Position numbers and translations under genes: made by a program | The notes under the pieces: generated by a model | Database searches by the model: none | Seen by the model: only the letters and a program-made list of their open reading frames with translations | What the model was told of the DNA's origin: nothing | Assembly (NCBI GenBank): GCA_020152595.1 | Contig: JAIGNY010003850.1 | Coordinates: 213,501 to 277,500 of the forward strand | Reading direction: 5' to 3' | Length of the DNA stretch: 64,000 nt | Source: Chiridota heheva | Lineage: Eukaryota > Echinodermata > Holothuroidea > Apodida > Chiridotidae | Shown: positions 22,587 to 33,397 of the stretch, piece by piece | How positions within the stretch are numbered: the first letter of the stretch is position 1 | Layout of the letters: every line of letters begins with the position of its first letter

Positions 22587-22985
22587 GGATATTGAAGAGT
22601 GCACACTAAGATAATCTACAACATCATCAGCAGGGGACTCAGTAAACAATCTAGAACAACATCCTTAACAATGGACTCCATGACCTTGCACACAACACTA
22701 GTTAGACTTACTGGTCTAGTTAGACTTACTGGTCTATAAAAGTGACATATGCAATTCTCCATTCACTAGGAATAACACCAACATGAGAGCAATTTGAAAA
22801 GATAATACTTAGGGGAACAAAGAACATTCGAACACTCAGTCAAACCATCTGGACTGGGTGCTTTACTTTAATTCAAACCCTTCAACTTCCTAGACACAAC
22901 ATCAACTGAAAAATCAACATTTTTAATGGATACTGGAGAGTGCACACTAAGAAAAACCACAACATCATCAGCAGGAGACTCCTTC
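22587..22985 (-). pseudogene. CR1-like LINE, RT finger segment (first tandem copy, two RPVSLT units)
   Basis: The minus strand runs from the junction phrase GAGTCTCCTGCTGATGATG through NVDFSVDVVSRKLKGLN and KAPSPDG to YRPVSLTRPVSLTSVVCKVM, ending KDVVLDCLL. It then re-enters the same phrase (GAGTCCCCTGCTGATGATG) to start the second copy. This copy has exactly two 18-bp RPVSLT units and lacks the PIFKKGD stretch. It is a direct tandem duplication of about 350-390 bp of RT coding sequence. Confidence 0.88.
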
Positions 22986-23585
22986 AAAAAAACAGACACA
23001 CAGTAGTCATTCAAAACCTCGGCCATATCCTTACCACAGTAAGACCATCATTACCCTGAAGGGAACCAACAACCTTGTTTTTTTGCTTTGAGCGAACATA
23101 AGAATGAAATGATTTAGGATTAAACCTCATTGGACAAACACTTTTCAAAAAGCACTAGTATCTCTTATTAAACCCTTTGTGAACTTTTCATGATCCTTAT
23201 ACCTAGCAAGCTCCACAAAACACCACTGTGTTTATAGCAACGCCACAACTTTTTTTCTCTTTTTCTGAAGCCTGCAAAACCTCCTGAGACATCCACACTG
23301 GCCGATTTCACCTACAGATTTTCTTTAATGTGACAAACCGACTTACACCCTCCAAAACTTTTAATTTGGGAAACCATCCCATGCTTTAGAAGGATCTAAG
23401 TCACAGAGTAAAGAAGTCCAATCGAACAACAAATCATCCTGAAGTGCATCTTTAAGTCTGAAACCACTTCATTAGCTGCAGAAGCCTTTGTGAAACAATA
23501 CAAATCAAAACTAATGCAGTCATCTACATTAAGCTCACACCATAGGCAATTAAAAAAAAAAAACGGAGCAGTCTTATCTATACAA
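22986..23585 (-). pseudogene. CR1-like LINE, endonuclease-RT linker, decayed
   Basis: Lies between recognisable endonuclease and RT sequence on the same strand. Only fragments translate sensibly; multiple frame breaks. Assignment is by position. Confidence 0.6.
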
Positions 23586-23876
23586 TTAAAAGTCTTTCAC
23601 AAACAATAAAACACCACCTCCTCTACCATCGAGAGTATCTAATCTGTCTTGTCTGAAGACTGAGTACCCTGGAATATGTATCTCTAAATCACTAATTTCA
23701 CTATAAATCCACCTCTCAGTAATACAAATTATATCAGGTCTAGTAATTGAAAATTCAGCCAGCAGCTCATTACGCTTATTAACAATGCTATGAACATTTA
23801 AAAACATAAGCTTAACTCTACCACTAGAAAAATTATTTCTATCCCCAGAAACATGCCTGACAGAGGGTTTCCCCAC
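23586..23876 (-). pseudogene. APE-type endonuclease N-terminal part of the CR1-like LINE
   Basis: A 96-residue frame contains LMFLNVHSIVNKRNELLAEF, the opening block of APE-type LINE endonucleases (N-x-x-S/H-I-x-N-K), then RPDIICITERWI (LxETW-type block with E of the active site as TERW) and a YSVFRQDRL...GRGGGVLLFVKD block. These correspond to the N-terminal third of the domain. The catalytic Asp/His C-terminal half is not intact. In an active LINE this enzyme nicks target DNA to prime reverse transcription. It sits between the ORF1-like part (24035-24600) and RT, in the correct order. Confidence 0.9.
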
Positions 23877-23999
23877 TCACTCCCCCTTGACTACTTTAAA
23901 GGATTCAGATCCTTAATCGCAATATTGACACCTCTAGCAAGAACACAGCACCTTGCTTAGTTAAATGCAAACCATTTCCCATGAACCAATCTACCCGAG

Positions 24000-24600
24000 A
24001 TTCAAACTAAAGCCAGAAATTTACAAAACTGAACTCAAACCAAACAACAAATACTCTCTAGCCCACTATTGATCAACATCATCTTATCTATCATTAAGGA
24101 ACTGCCTGTACACGGCAACAGACCAACAACTAGAACCCTACAACCCTTGTCCTTTAACTTGAATAACAAATCCATGAAACTACGCCTAACAGCATCAACA
24201 TTTCTCCTTGAAATATTATTTGTACCAATTGAAACTATGACGGTATCTTCACCCTTACATAAAGTCTGAACACAAGAAGTAACGTCATCAACCCTAGCCC
24301 CTGGAAGACACACCCTAATCCTTCTACTATGATCTACTCCACAAAACTCTTGTGTAACATACCTAATAAGTGAGTCCCCTATCTACAACACCTTATCCCT
24401 AATAGAATTCACTGCAGGCAATGTATCAGATGAATCAATCCTACATGAGGCCTGTCAACAGAATCTGATCCAAGACAATCTACCCGAACAGAAACCCTAT
24501 CAACTTCCTCACCCAAGGAACTATCACCCAAAGGAACTATCAACATCACACGTCTTGACTACCTACATCTAAACCACTAACTCAGTATGCACACTAGCTT
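24000..24600 (-). pseudogene. CR1-like LINE ORF1 esterase (SGNH-like) segment
   Basis: The 92-residue frame at 24035-24313 reads CLPGARVDDVTSCVQTLCKG, then IVSIGTNNISRRNVDAVRRS and RVLVVGLLPCTGSSLMIDK. PGA-x-V-D-D followed by IGTN is typical of the SGNH/GDSL-like esterase domain found in ORF1 proteins of CR1 LINEs. The GTN block (Asn of SGNH) is present; the nucleophile Ser block would lie upstream around 24330-24400 (GDSL-like text is partly visible as IGDSLIR-type sequence), with a stop in between. Not a functional protein. Confidence 0.8.
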
Positions 24601-24673
24601 AAACCTTCTCAACGATACAACTACAACCAGAAACTCTTTAATTTCAAATCCTTCAACCTTATACACTTTAAAC

Positions 24674-25036
24674 CAGTGGCGTAATTCCAATAAAAAAACA
24701 AGTGGGGGAGGGGGAGGGAGGGGAGAGGATTTGTAAAATTTATCCATTGAGCACTTTTCAGCATGAGATCTAGGGGCCCGCTTAAGGACCTCTGGTGGGG
24801 TCCAGGGGGAAAAGCCCCGGTGTAGTCTAAAAGAAAAATGTTTTCAAGCCTGCTTCCTATGCTTCTAAATACCTTTCAAAATGTAATTTATCACTTAATT
24901 CTAAAGTACACATTCGTCCCCCCCCCCCACCACCACCTCCCAAAAAAGGGGATGGTGGTAAGGATCATCTCCCCCTTGTCAAAAAGTGGGGAAAAGTGGG
25001 GGATATATCCCCCACCCCCCTGGATTTACATCCATG
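24674..25036. mobile_element. hAT-like MITE, 363 bp, TSD CTTTAAAC
   Basis: Starts CAGTGGCGTAATTCC and ends GGATTTACATCCATG (imperfect inverted partner). The 8-bp duplication CTTTAAAC flanks it at 24666-24673 and 25037-25044. The interior is rich in G runs and GGGGGATATATCCCCC-type palindromes. It is inserted in the 5' region of the minus-strand LINE. No coding capacity. Confidence 0.85.
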
Positions 25037-25044
25037 CTTTAAAC

Positions 25045-25480
25045 AAACAAATACCAAACTATCAACTGATGTCTCAAAACTACATATCACATCGGACTAC
25101 TCAAAATCAACCCACGTAACACAGCTATCACAGCAAATCGAACTCTCCATGACCATACGATATAATTAACAGAAGCAGAAAACCAAACGCAACAACCTAA
25201 AAGAGGAACAATAGGCCCAACAGTACCCAAAGAAATACCTAAGTTAGCTTCAACGCACAATACACTAGCCTACACTCAAGACATAAACCTACACTAAAAT
25301 TCAAAAAATAACAAAGCCTAACAATTCAATACCAAGGCCTAGCTTACAACAACAGCAACAAAATGTATGTAATAGGATAGAGTTAGTATACCACACAAAC
25401 AAACAACAAAAAACGAAAAAAAATTTATCAACAAAAGTTATGAAAACAACGATATCAAAATTATGCAGAAAAATGTCAAT
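25045..25480 (-). other. probable 5' continuation of the CR1-like LINE
   Basis: The composition (CAAAC/ACTA-rich on plus) continues that seen at 24350-24670 on the other side of the MITE, so it may be LINE ORF1 or 5' UTR. No motif; assignment by continuity only. Confidence 0.4.
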
Positions 25481-25931
25481 AAAAATAATAAGTAAAACTC
25501 AGCCTGATAAAAAAACAAAATCCGGATGAAAATTTCCACAAATTGAGAGCAGGAATGAGACCAATTCTGTATAGGGCACAATACCAACAGAACCTTTCAT
25601 GATACAGCTAGCTAGGCAAAAATTGATAATTGGATCCAATTTAAATTGGTACTGTAAGCAAATAACAGTGTAAATTCCGCCATCGAATGTATTATTGTTA
25701 AAAGAAACACTTTTGGGTTTTGCAGTTAATTGCCAAGTTTGAACAATATTTCCGATTGAACTGGCATATCTCGACAAAGGGTATTGCAAATAAGTGGCAG
25801 ATGGAAGAAAAGGACCATAAAACCTTCAAGAAAAAATTTAAAGGATGAGAAAATATGCCACTGGATATTAATAACAAGATCTTGTGACACACAGAAATGT
25901 AAAGGATCAGTTTCACCCAATACGAATTCTT

Positions 25932-26494
25932 TTAAATGATTAGTTCAGTGGTCAAGCATGTTTATTTTATATGAAAGAGTACTTCAAAAGAAAGCAGATG
26001 GTGAAGAAAGCATTCAACAATCTTATTCCGTTAAGGAGATATTTATGTTTAAATTTTGGTATCATTTGTGTAGAAACGACTGAAATCAGACTACTTGTGA
26101 TGTCATAGCCTCAGATTCGTCAGTCTTTATGTATTCTACCATATTTTGTCCGGCGATTTTGTTTCTTAAAACCATGGGATGTGTCAAAAATGTAGTAAAA
26201 CTGAATCTACATGTAGGAAGGGTATTTATGACATACAAGGTTGGAGGAAAAATAATTTAAATAGTGAAAAATTAAATAAACTTTCTTTAAAATACATAAA
26301 GACTGTGAGGAATCTGAGGCTGTGACATCACAACTAGTCTTGATTTCAGTCGTTTCTACAGAAATGTTACCGAACTTTAAACTTGAATTTCTCCTAACTG
26401 GAATAAGATTTTGCAATGCTTTCTTCACCATTTTCCTTTTTAAGTCCTCTTTCATATAAGATGGACATGCTTCACCACTGAACTAATCCTTTAA
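25932..26494. mobile_element. family B fold-back element, 563 bp
   Basis: TTAAATGATTAGTTCAGTGG at left and CCACTGAACTAATCCTTTAA at right. The two halves are largely reverse complements, including AGAAACGACTGAAATCAGAC versus GTCTTGATTTCAGTCGTTTC, so the transcript would fold into a long hairpin. No gene. Confidence 0.85.
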
Positions 26495-27521
26495 GCTTTT
26501 ATTTGCTTACAGTTTACAAACCTGAAGTCTGTTAAGTTTAGTAAAACTGGACATTCAGGCATACATACAACTTACTGTTCACTTTTTAAGGCTGCACGTA
26601 TCTGTAAAGCATTCAAAAAAGTCCTTCAGTATATTACATGTTACAAAATTTAAAAACTATGCTTTTGAATACCTATATTTCCTAAACTGTAAGCAAAAAA
26701 GAGCATAAACAGATTTCGGATTGGGTGACTGTTCATAGGTTGAAAATTCTTAACCAATTGTACTACAATACACCACATCCACTATGACATCCCAATTATG
26801 TTAGATCATAAATCTCTCCGGTGCACAAAGGGGCGTGTTCTCACTCAAGTAGGAGCTCAGAGTCAAACCCACTGCAAGCAATCAGATTTACAGATTTTGT
26901 ACTGTGAAAACCGCTTACTAGAACTTATTGCAATCACTTGAACCTATGATCTGGAGCAGGCAATCAGATCCGCAAGAAACATGTGTGAACGAATGCAGAT
27001 CACTGACCTGCAATCACGGTAGTTATGCAATATCCTTTTAGAATAAGTTTTTAATGAACAGTTTTTTTTTACTCTACATTCACCCATGCCCGCGATCAGA
27101 TCGCCTGCAGTGGGTCCAATCACCCAAGTAAAAACACATAACATTGTCTTTTCTACAAACATCAGTTATCCAGGATAAGTGAGAACACAGCCAGAAAGGG
27201 CTTGCTTGTTAGGCTTTGCTATATCAGGTTCCTGAATCAATACTCATTTCCAGAGGTTAATGATCTCTCCAGGAGAAGCAGAATTATAGCAGTGAGAGCA
27301 AAGGTCAAAATGATGACAATTCATTTTATTAGGGTTCATGTTTACTAAAGGATGTATGGTGACAAAAACGTGAATAGTTCAAAATCATCCAGCATAAGTC
27401 CAAAAACACGGTTGTTTATGAGTGGTTGTATAACTGTTGCTGTTGTATCTGTGGAAGCAACTCCAGGAAGCTATTCAATCTTGTATAATTGTAACAATAG
27501 TTTCTACACTTCAAAGAAACA
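26495..27521. other. no gene seen
   Basis: No supported exon or defined element; intronic or intergenic. The ORF at 26944-27162 has no domain. Confidence 0.35.
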
Positions 27522-27526
27522 TTAAA

Positions 27527-28525
27527 CAGTTCGGGTGAACCCCTGAAAAGAGTCTTTCATGCTAATCCCTGCTTCCACGGTTTGACCATCGTGCAGTTCA
27601 GCAACCAGTCGACAGTTCAAACATACGAATCGCACACACATCTCAGCTGCGTACTAACTTCAATTTGGTCTATTTCAGGTATGCATTATGCGATCACCTA
27701 CTGACTGACAGATCGTAAAGGAATAAACAGTGCAATTTGAGATTAACTAAACTAACTGCTTAAGTTTTATTCATGATTTGATTACGCCCTAACGTCTGAA
27801 CGCTACTCGCCAGTACAGACAATGGGTGAAAAAGAATAAAACGAATGACAATATATATTACACACAAGCCTGCAATGCAAACAGTCCAACGTACACTCTA
27901 CGCACATGATGGCTGTAACTTAGCATTAGTTACGGTCAATAGGCCTACGTTAGAATACGTTCACTGTTCAGACAGAACATCACATACGAAAGTCACAAAG
28001 GAACTGATAATTCACTGCATTAAAATGATTTAATTAAACGCGTTCTCCAAGAGGCTACGTAAATAACAACACAACTTACGCGAAGAACAAATTTAATGTA
28101 AGAATGCATATAAAATAACCCTTTTCATTTGTAATTTATTGAACACTGACAATCGCAGTCAAAGAAGAAAAGTCAATGCTTAGTCAACACAACGCAGATG
28201 TTAGCACAGTACAGATTATTCGCAACAAACCTAAGCATTTCAAACATGGGTCGTGCCATATATTGGCTCTTTTTCAAATTCGGACTGGTGAACATATCAA
28301 AGGTACTGGATAAAAGTTAGCTAACATGTTTCCCCATAATTCCATGTACCTCTCACACTTCATCAAACGCCGTCGTAGTTCACAAAATGAATTTACTTGA
28401 TCACTCTGTACAAAGTGTATGGGCGAAGGAAATTGCATGATGGGTAATGGCTGCCTCCATGGCCTAAAAAAACCCTCCTTCGAAGGGTTTTACCGAGGGC
28501 TAAAAGGAGGGGTTCACCCGAACTG
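27527..28525. mobile_element. 999-bp CAG...CTG element, TSD TTAAA
   Basis: The ends CAGTTCGGGTGAACCCCT and AGGGGTTCACCCGAACTG are perfect inverted repeats of 18 bases, with TTAAA on each side (27522-27526 and 28526-28530). The right-hand TTAAA is simultaneously the first five bases of the family B element that follows. The interior has no long ORF (a 62-residue one at 27845 has no domain). Non-autonomous. The 5-bp TSD and CAG/CTG ends resemble family C in type. Confidence 0.85.
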
Positions 28526-28887
28526 TTAAAGGATTAGTTCAGTGGTCAAGCATGTGAATCTAATATGAAAGATGACTACAAAACAAACAAAATGGTGAAG
28601 AAAGCATACAAAAAATCTTATTCACTTGAGGAGATAATCAAGTTTAAAGTTTGGTATCATTTCTGTAGAAACGACTAAAATCAGACTAGATGTCAGACTC
28701 AGAAATCAGACTCAGAGTCCTCAAAGTCTTTATGTATTTTAATGAAAGTTTATTTAATTTTGTCACTATTGAAATAGATATCTCCTTCACGGAATTAGAT
28801 TTTTGAATGCTTTCTGCACCATGTTATTTCTTTTGAAGTCCTCTTTCATATACGATGGACATGCTGACCCCTGAACTAATCCTTTAA
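28526..28887. mobile_element. family B fold-back element, 362 bp (short form)
   Basis: TTAAAGGATTAGTTCAGTGG at left, CCCTGAACTAATCCTTTAA at right. It shares the arms but lacks about 200 central bases present in the copies at 10806, 25932 and 51918. It abuts the preceding CAG...CTG element without a gap. Confidence 0.85.
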
Positions 28888-29216
28888 AAGATTTGCCTTT
28901 TTAGATTAAATCAGCATAAAAGTGAATTACTCTCATTTGATTTCCCCTGCTGCTATGTAACATACATTAGGCTGTAAATTTGTTGGTTATTTAGAGGATT
29001 CAATGCTTTGGAAATTTCTAATATCATTATGCAAGAAGGGAGAGAAAGCTCCAAAAATCAATGATGTTCTTAATTATTTCTCTTAATATTTGGGTCTTAC
29101 TTACACTGCTGAAGTGTCACTTCCATGGTCTGACAGTGCTGTTACAAAATAATTTAGGTAGAGTCTGTACCAAAGTTTAGTTTTTGGAGTCTCGAACAAT
29201 TAGTTGAATTTAGTTT
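28888..29216. other. no gene seen
   Basis: Unassigned AT-rich sequence between a B element and the 27-bp minisatellite. Confidence 0.4.
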
Positions 29217-29515
29217 TGGCCATGGTCTTGCTGGTACACTAACTAGCCATGGTCTTGCTGGTACACTAACTAGCCATGGTCTTTCTGGTACACTAACCAT
29301 GGTCTTGCTGGTACACTAACTAGCCATGGTCTTGCTGGTACACTAACTAGCCATGGTCTTGCTGGTACACTAACTAGCCATGGTCTTGCTGGTACACTAA
29401 CTAGCCATGGTCTTTCTGGTACACTAACTAACCATGGTCTTGCTGGTACACTAACTAGCCATGGTCTTGCAGGTACACTAACTAGCCACGGTCTTGCTGG
29501 TACACTAACTAGCCC
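29217..29515. repeat. 27-bp minisatellite
   Basis: About 11 units of AGCCATGGTCTTGCTGGTAC plus ACTAACT, nearly identical, with one shortened unit near 29290. The period is nine codons, giving a spurious 83-residue minus-strand frame of VSVPARPWL repeats. Confidence 0.93.
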
Positions 29516-29954
29516 ACCCATTTAGTATGTTCATGATTAATCGTTTTTAAGTTTTCCCAAACTTTTTTGAAGACTTTCGAGCTATAAACGATTAATCGCT
29601 AATCGTAAACGGCACTAAAATACAATGTTTTACATTTGACCTTGATACAAATTCAAAGATGGTAAAATAGATACTAGTTATACTTTATTTTTTCCTTCTG
29701 TATTTCTATGGAAATCATAATGAATGAAATCTTAAAAGCTGTTTCTCGCCTTCTGAATGAAATGTCATATTAACTTCTATAAACAACACATCACTGTACA
29801 GTAAACACAGCTGTTATTGTTATCTTTATACAGATAAGTGTTCCATCAGTTGCCATGGCAATCGGCTAATTGCACAATACAAAATCTTCAACTTCATTTT
29901 CATGCTTCTAGCGATCAAAAATTTGAATTGCATCAAACAATGTTAATATTTTTT
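29516..29954. other. no gene seen
   Basis: Contains AACGATTAATCGCTAATCG near 29590, which with CATGATTAATCGTTTTTAA at 29533 makes an inverted pair that could be an element end. No further support. Confidence 0.3.
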
Positions 29955-30620
29955 AGAGCTGTGACCGTTTAGCATCTACACGCTAAACGTTCGCAAATGC
30001 ACTGAACGTTTACTGAATATTGAATTGCGAATAATTGTTTTCCATAGTCAGTCTTGCTGTTGAAATCAATATCATTCAAACCACACGCACATCCGGCTTA
30101 CAAAATTCCAATGACTTTTACAAACTGTAAACCCGATTAGCATAATCCTTTTGAAATGTGAGAATCACAAATGCGCAGTAATCACTAATGGGGAAATTTT
30201 GCACTTTGATTTCGCCGAAATCCAGAGTATAAACTTGCAATATGTACCGCGATGTGCAATAGCATTCTTGACAGTGAAACTAACAATAACATAACTTTAG
30301 GCTTTGAAATACTTTAATCGTGGCAATCAGTACATTAACATGTACATATTACCTGAAGAGTCAAATAAATTTTGCAAGAGAGAAAAAATATTGCAAAATA
30401 AATGAACAAAATAAGGTTTAACAGAGCTGAAATTCAGCAAGCTTCGCAAACATTGCGGCCATTTTTCCAGAGGACTGATATGAACTGTATTTTAGGGGTG
30501 GTGGCGTAGTTTCGAAATTGATTATGGCGAGGCCCCAAGATATCACAGTATGCAAGATTTTCACTGAAAGCCCTAGCGAGTACGACAAAAATGTTAAGTG
30601 ATGTTAAGAATAAATTACAT
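29955..30620 (-). mobile_element. truncated hAT-like element related to 54401-55446
   Basis: TAGAGCTGTGACCGTTTAG at the left equals the right terminus of the full copy at 54401-55446 in reverse. Shared internal phrases include GTAAACCCGATTAGCATAAT, AATCACAAATG, TTTGATTTCGC, TGATATGAACTGTATTTTAGG and GGTGGTGGCGTAGTTT. The other end is missing. Confidence 0.75.
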
Positions 30621-30674
30621 TGAAGGGAACTTTTCTGTTCTTTCTAAACCAATTTTCCATGTACATTTTCCATA

Positions 30675-31750
30675 ACCAGAAGGTTTTGTGGTTCCGATGC
30701 CTTTTTTCGCCATAAGCTGATTGATTTTAAAATTTGTATTAACTGTGAAGTCATTGCATAGGCCTATCATGAAATATTTGTTCCATGATATCTATTCATA
30801 AGCCACACCATGCAGAACAATAAAAATGTTGATAACATTAGCATTTGCACAATAACTAACATTAGCATAGCAAGTATGATGCAAAAACGGTTGCTCATTT
30901 AAATTCTATTTCAAAAATTTGTAAGTAAAACCCGCCTACTTATTAATATTCATGGCAGCATTACCACAACATTGGACCATGACCCCTAATATAGCATAAA
31001 TTTGATATCGTTCATGAGATGCTGTATGTTTACATCATTTAGGACTTTCACATTAAGCCATGCCCACCATGCATATCAATGGCATCTATTGATAAGAAAA
31101 GCATGTGCACAATAACCAATAAAATTATCATGCCCAATATGACACAAAACAGACATACAGTTGCTCATTTATCACTTTTTCCAAATTTTCACTTCAAGCC
31201 CCGCCCACTTATTAATACGCATATCACCACCAAAAACAACTGAGCACAATTACAGACCATAGGTTAAATGTCTACCACATATGACATGAATCCAGTTTAT
31301 CGTTCTTGAGATACTGTGTTTACAAGCTATTCAGCAAAATCATGTTAAGCCCCGCCCACTATGTATATCATTAAAATTCAATATTCTTAAATCATGAACA
31401 TGGACACATCAGCTATAAACATCATAATTACACCAAATATGAAATAAAACAAAACAGACATGTGGTTGTTAAAATATGAACGTTTCAAGAATTTTACATT
31501 AAGCCCAGTCTACTCATTAATATGCATGATATCACCACCAACACCAATAGAGCACAACTACGGAACATGGGCTATCTGTGTACCATATATTACATGAATC
31601 CAGTGTATCGTTATTGGGATACCGCTTTTACAAGCTTGCTGTCACTGACACATACATACATACATATACACGCCAGCATGACTGACATACATACATATAC
31701 ACGCCAGCATGACTGCATAGGTTCCTTATGCTATTAGCATCAGAACCAAA
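30675..31750 (+). mobile_element. family D element
   Basis: GTGGTTCCGATGCC at left, GCATCAGAACC at about 31737. Same internal order of modules as 7848-9305. Carries the uninterrupted AGTATGATG site used by the C element at 8052. No coding frame. Confidence 0.7.
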
Positions 31751-32045
31751 AAGGGGCAGGATGCCAGATTTATTGAGGGGCACAAAAATGTGTGCGCGAA
31801 GCACTTTGTCTTTTCTGTGTAGAGTCCAGGGCCCCAATCCAGTGTATCATTAATGGGATACCGCTCTTACAAGCTTGCTGTCACTGACACACACATACAT
31901 ACATATACACGCCAGCATGACTGCATAGGTTTCTTATGCTAATAGGGTCAGAACCAAAAAGGGGCAGGACGCCAGATTTGTTAAGGGGCACATTAATGTG
32001 TGCGCGAAGCACTTTGTCTTTTCCGTGTAAAGTCCAGGGCCCCCT
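31600..32045 (+). repeat. tandem duplication of about 240 bp spanning the D/C junction
   Basis: The block AATCCAGTGTATCGTTATTG ... CGCCAGCATGACTGCATAGG ... AGAACCAAAAAGGGGCAGGA ... AGTCCAGGGCCCC occurs at 31596-31838 and again at 31839-32045, with small differences. Within the first copy a 28-bp piece (ACATACATACATATACACGC...) is itself doubled. Confidence 0.8.
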
Positions 32046-32385
32046 TAAGGTTTAAACCCTCCGGTGAAGCTCTGGAATTTTAGCCATAATCTTACCTCAT
32101 AATGCAACTATTTTAACTAGGACAATTCATGAGCCAAACAGGACTATTTCTTACTATCATTCTGTATTCGGTATCCATGTGAGGTATTTCATTTATGTGG
32201 TTAATTAAGATTATTACGTTAAAAAAAATGAATTAAAAAAAAATGAATTAAAAAAAATGAATTAAAAAAATACTTTTAATTTCACATTTGTTTCTGATGT
32301 GCAGGGCGGACCTAAAGGGGGCGGGGCGGACAAAGAGGGTGGAGCAGGGCGCGCCCCCTCTTAAACAGCAAAGCTAAAGCACTGC
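31948..32385 (-). mobile_element. family C element, partial
   Basis: Shows the C landmarks AAAAGGGGCAGGACGCCAG, GGGGCACATTAATGTG, AAGCACTTTGTCTTTTC, CATGAGCCAAACAGGAC, then GGGGCGGAC and AACAGCAAAGCTAAAG at the end. The CAGACCCC termini are not intact and no TSD is seen. Confidence 0.7.
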
Positions 32386-33162
32386 ATTAGTAAAAAAAAG
32401 AAAGAAAAAAAACATTGTAGAAATCTTATTCTGTTTAGGATTTATCATGCGCCAAAGATTCCCACACAGAGCGTTGACAAGTGACTGGTGCAGTAAATCA
32501 AATTCAACATTGGCGATGTCAATGTCATGCTTGCACTACCAAGGCGATTTTTATATATTTCCTTGAAGATTCATTACCTCGTTCAAACTGAGAGGATACG
32601 TCTATGTTTAGTTATCGAGAGAGGTATAACATGCAGTTAAGATGAACTTAAAGGAGGCATAATGTCTGACATAATCCTGGTTTATATAATAGAAATAAAA
32701 AATAACACATTTTCTGACCAAAGTAACACGATGTTGGAATGCCTTGTATTTCTTTATAATTTATCTCAAATCTTGAAGCATATGAAAAAATGTTTGCTGT
32801 TTGTAAGGGTCAAGGACATTTTAAAGTACACATGAATTTATCGCAACAAGCTATCAAAATTTAGTGTCACATGATTTTGCAATTAAAATTTTAATCCAAT
32901 TTAAAAAGAAATACACTACATCCTCATGTCCTTGTTGGGGAAAATTATACCATCGTGTACAAGATTTTGATACAAAATTGAACAAAGGGGCAGCCTTCAT
33001 ATGTTGACTTCAAACATGAATAACTTGAGATAGGATTAGGACTTGCTGATTTTGGTATTTCGCTTAGATTTGTATCCTTTATCATATGAAATAATGATGG
33101 TTTCAGACTTTGTCCCCTTTAGAAAAAGGCAGTCTATGTGTTTTAGTGCCTGTTATTTGCAG
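32386..33162. other. no gene seen
   Basis: Unassigned sequence upstream of the candidate exon at 33163; a polypyrimidine-poor stretch leads into TGTTATTTGCAG. Confidence 0.35.
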
Positions 33163-33255
33163 CAGTATTGCAGAGCGGAGTCCTTAAGGAAGTACGAGTG
33201 GGAGAAGTGAGTCTGACCAACTTTAAGACGGGTGATGCTGACCTCATTGTTACGG
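33163..33255 (+). CDS. candidate internal exon, unidentified protein
   Basis: Acceptor GTTATTTGCAG and donor ACGG|GTGAGG bound 93 nt open in one frame, which reads VLQSGVLKEVRVGEVSLTNF then KTGDADLIVT. Composition is protein-like (alternating hydrophobic strand pattern, GC near 50 percent) against an AT-rich flank. It would enter with two leftover bases and leave with one. I do not recognise the family and see no adjacent partner exon. It would lie inside the long intron of the minus-strand gene, on the opposite strand, so chance is a real alternative. Confidence 0.35.
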
Positions 33256-33397
33256 GTGAGGTTTGGGATTGTATGGTTGCTAGGTATGATAGGTTAGACA
33301 TTGTGGTGTTTTGTTGTCAGTTTGCCAGTGGTGGCAAGATGTGGGAGGATATGAGAAGCTTTATGTTTGGGTAGGATTTGGGGACGGGAGAAGGGGG

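Noticed and set aside
29270-29521. 83-residue VSVPARPWL repeat ORF
   Set aside because: Artefact of the 27-bp minisatellite.
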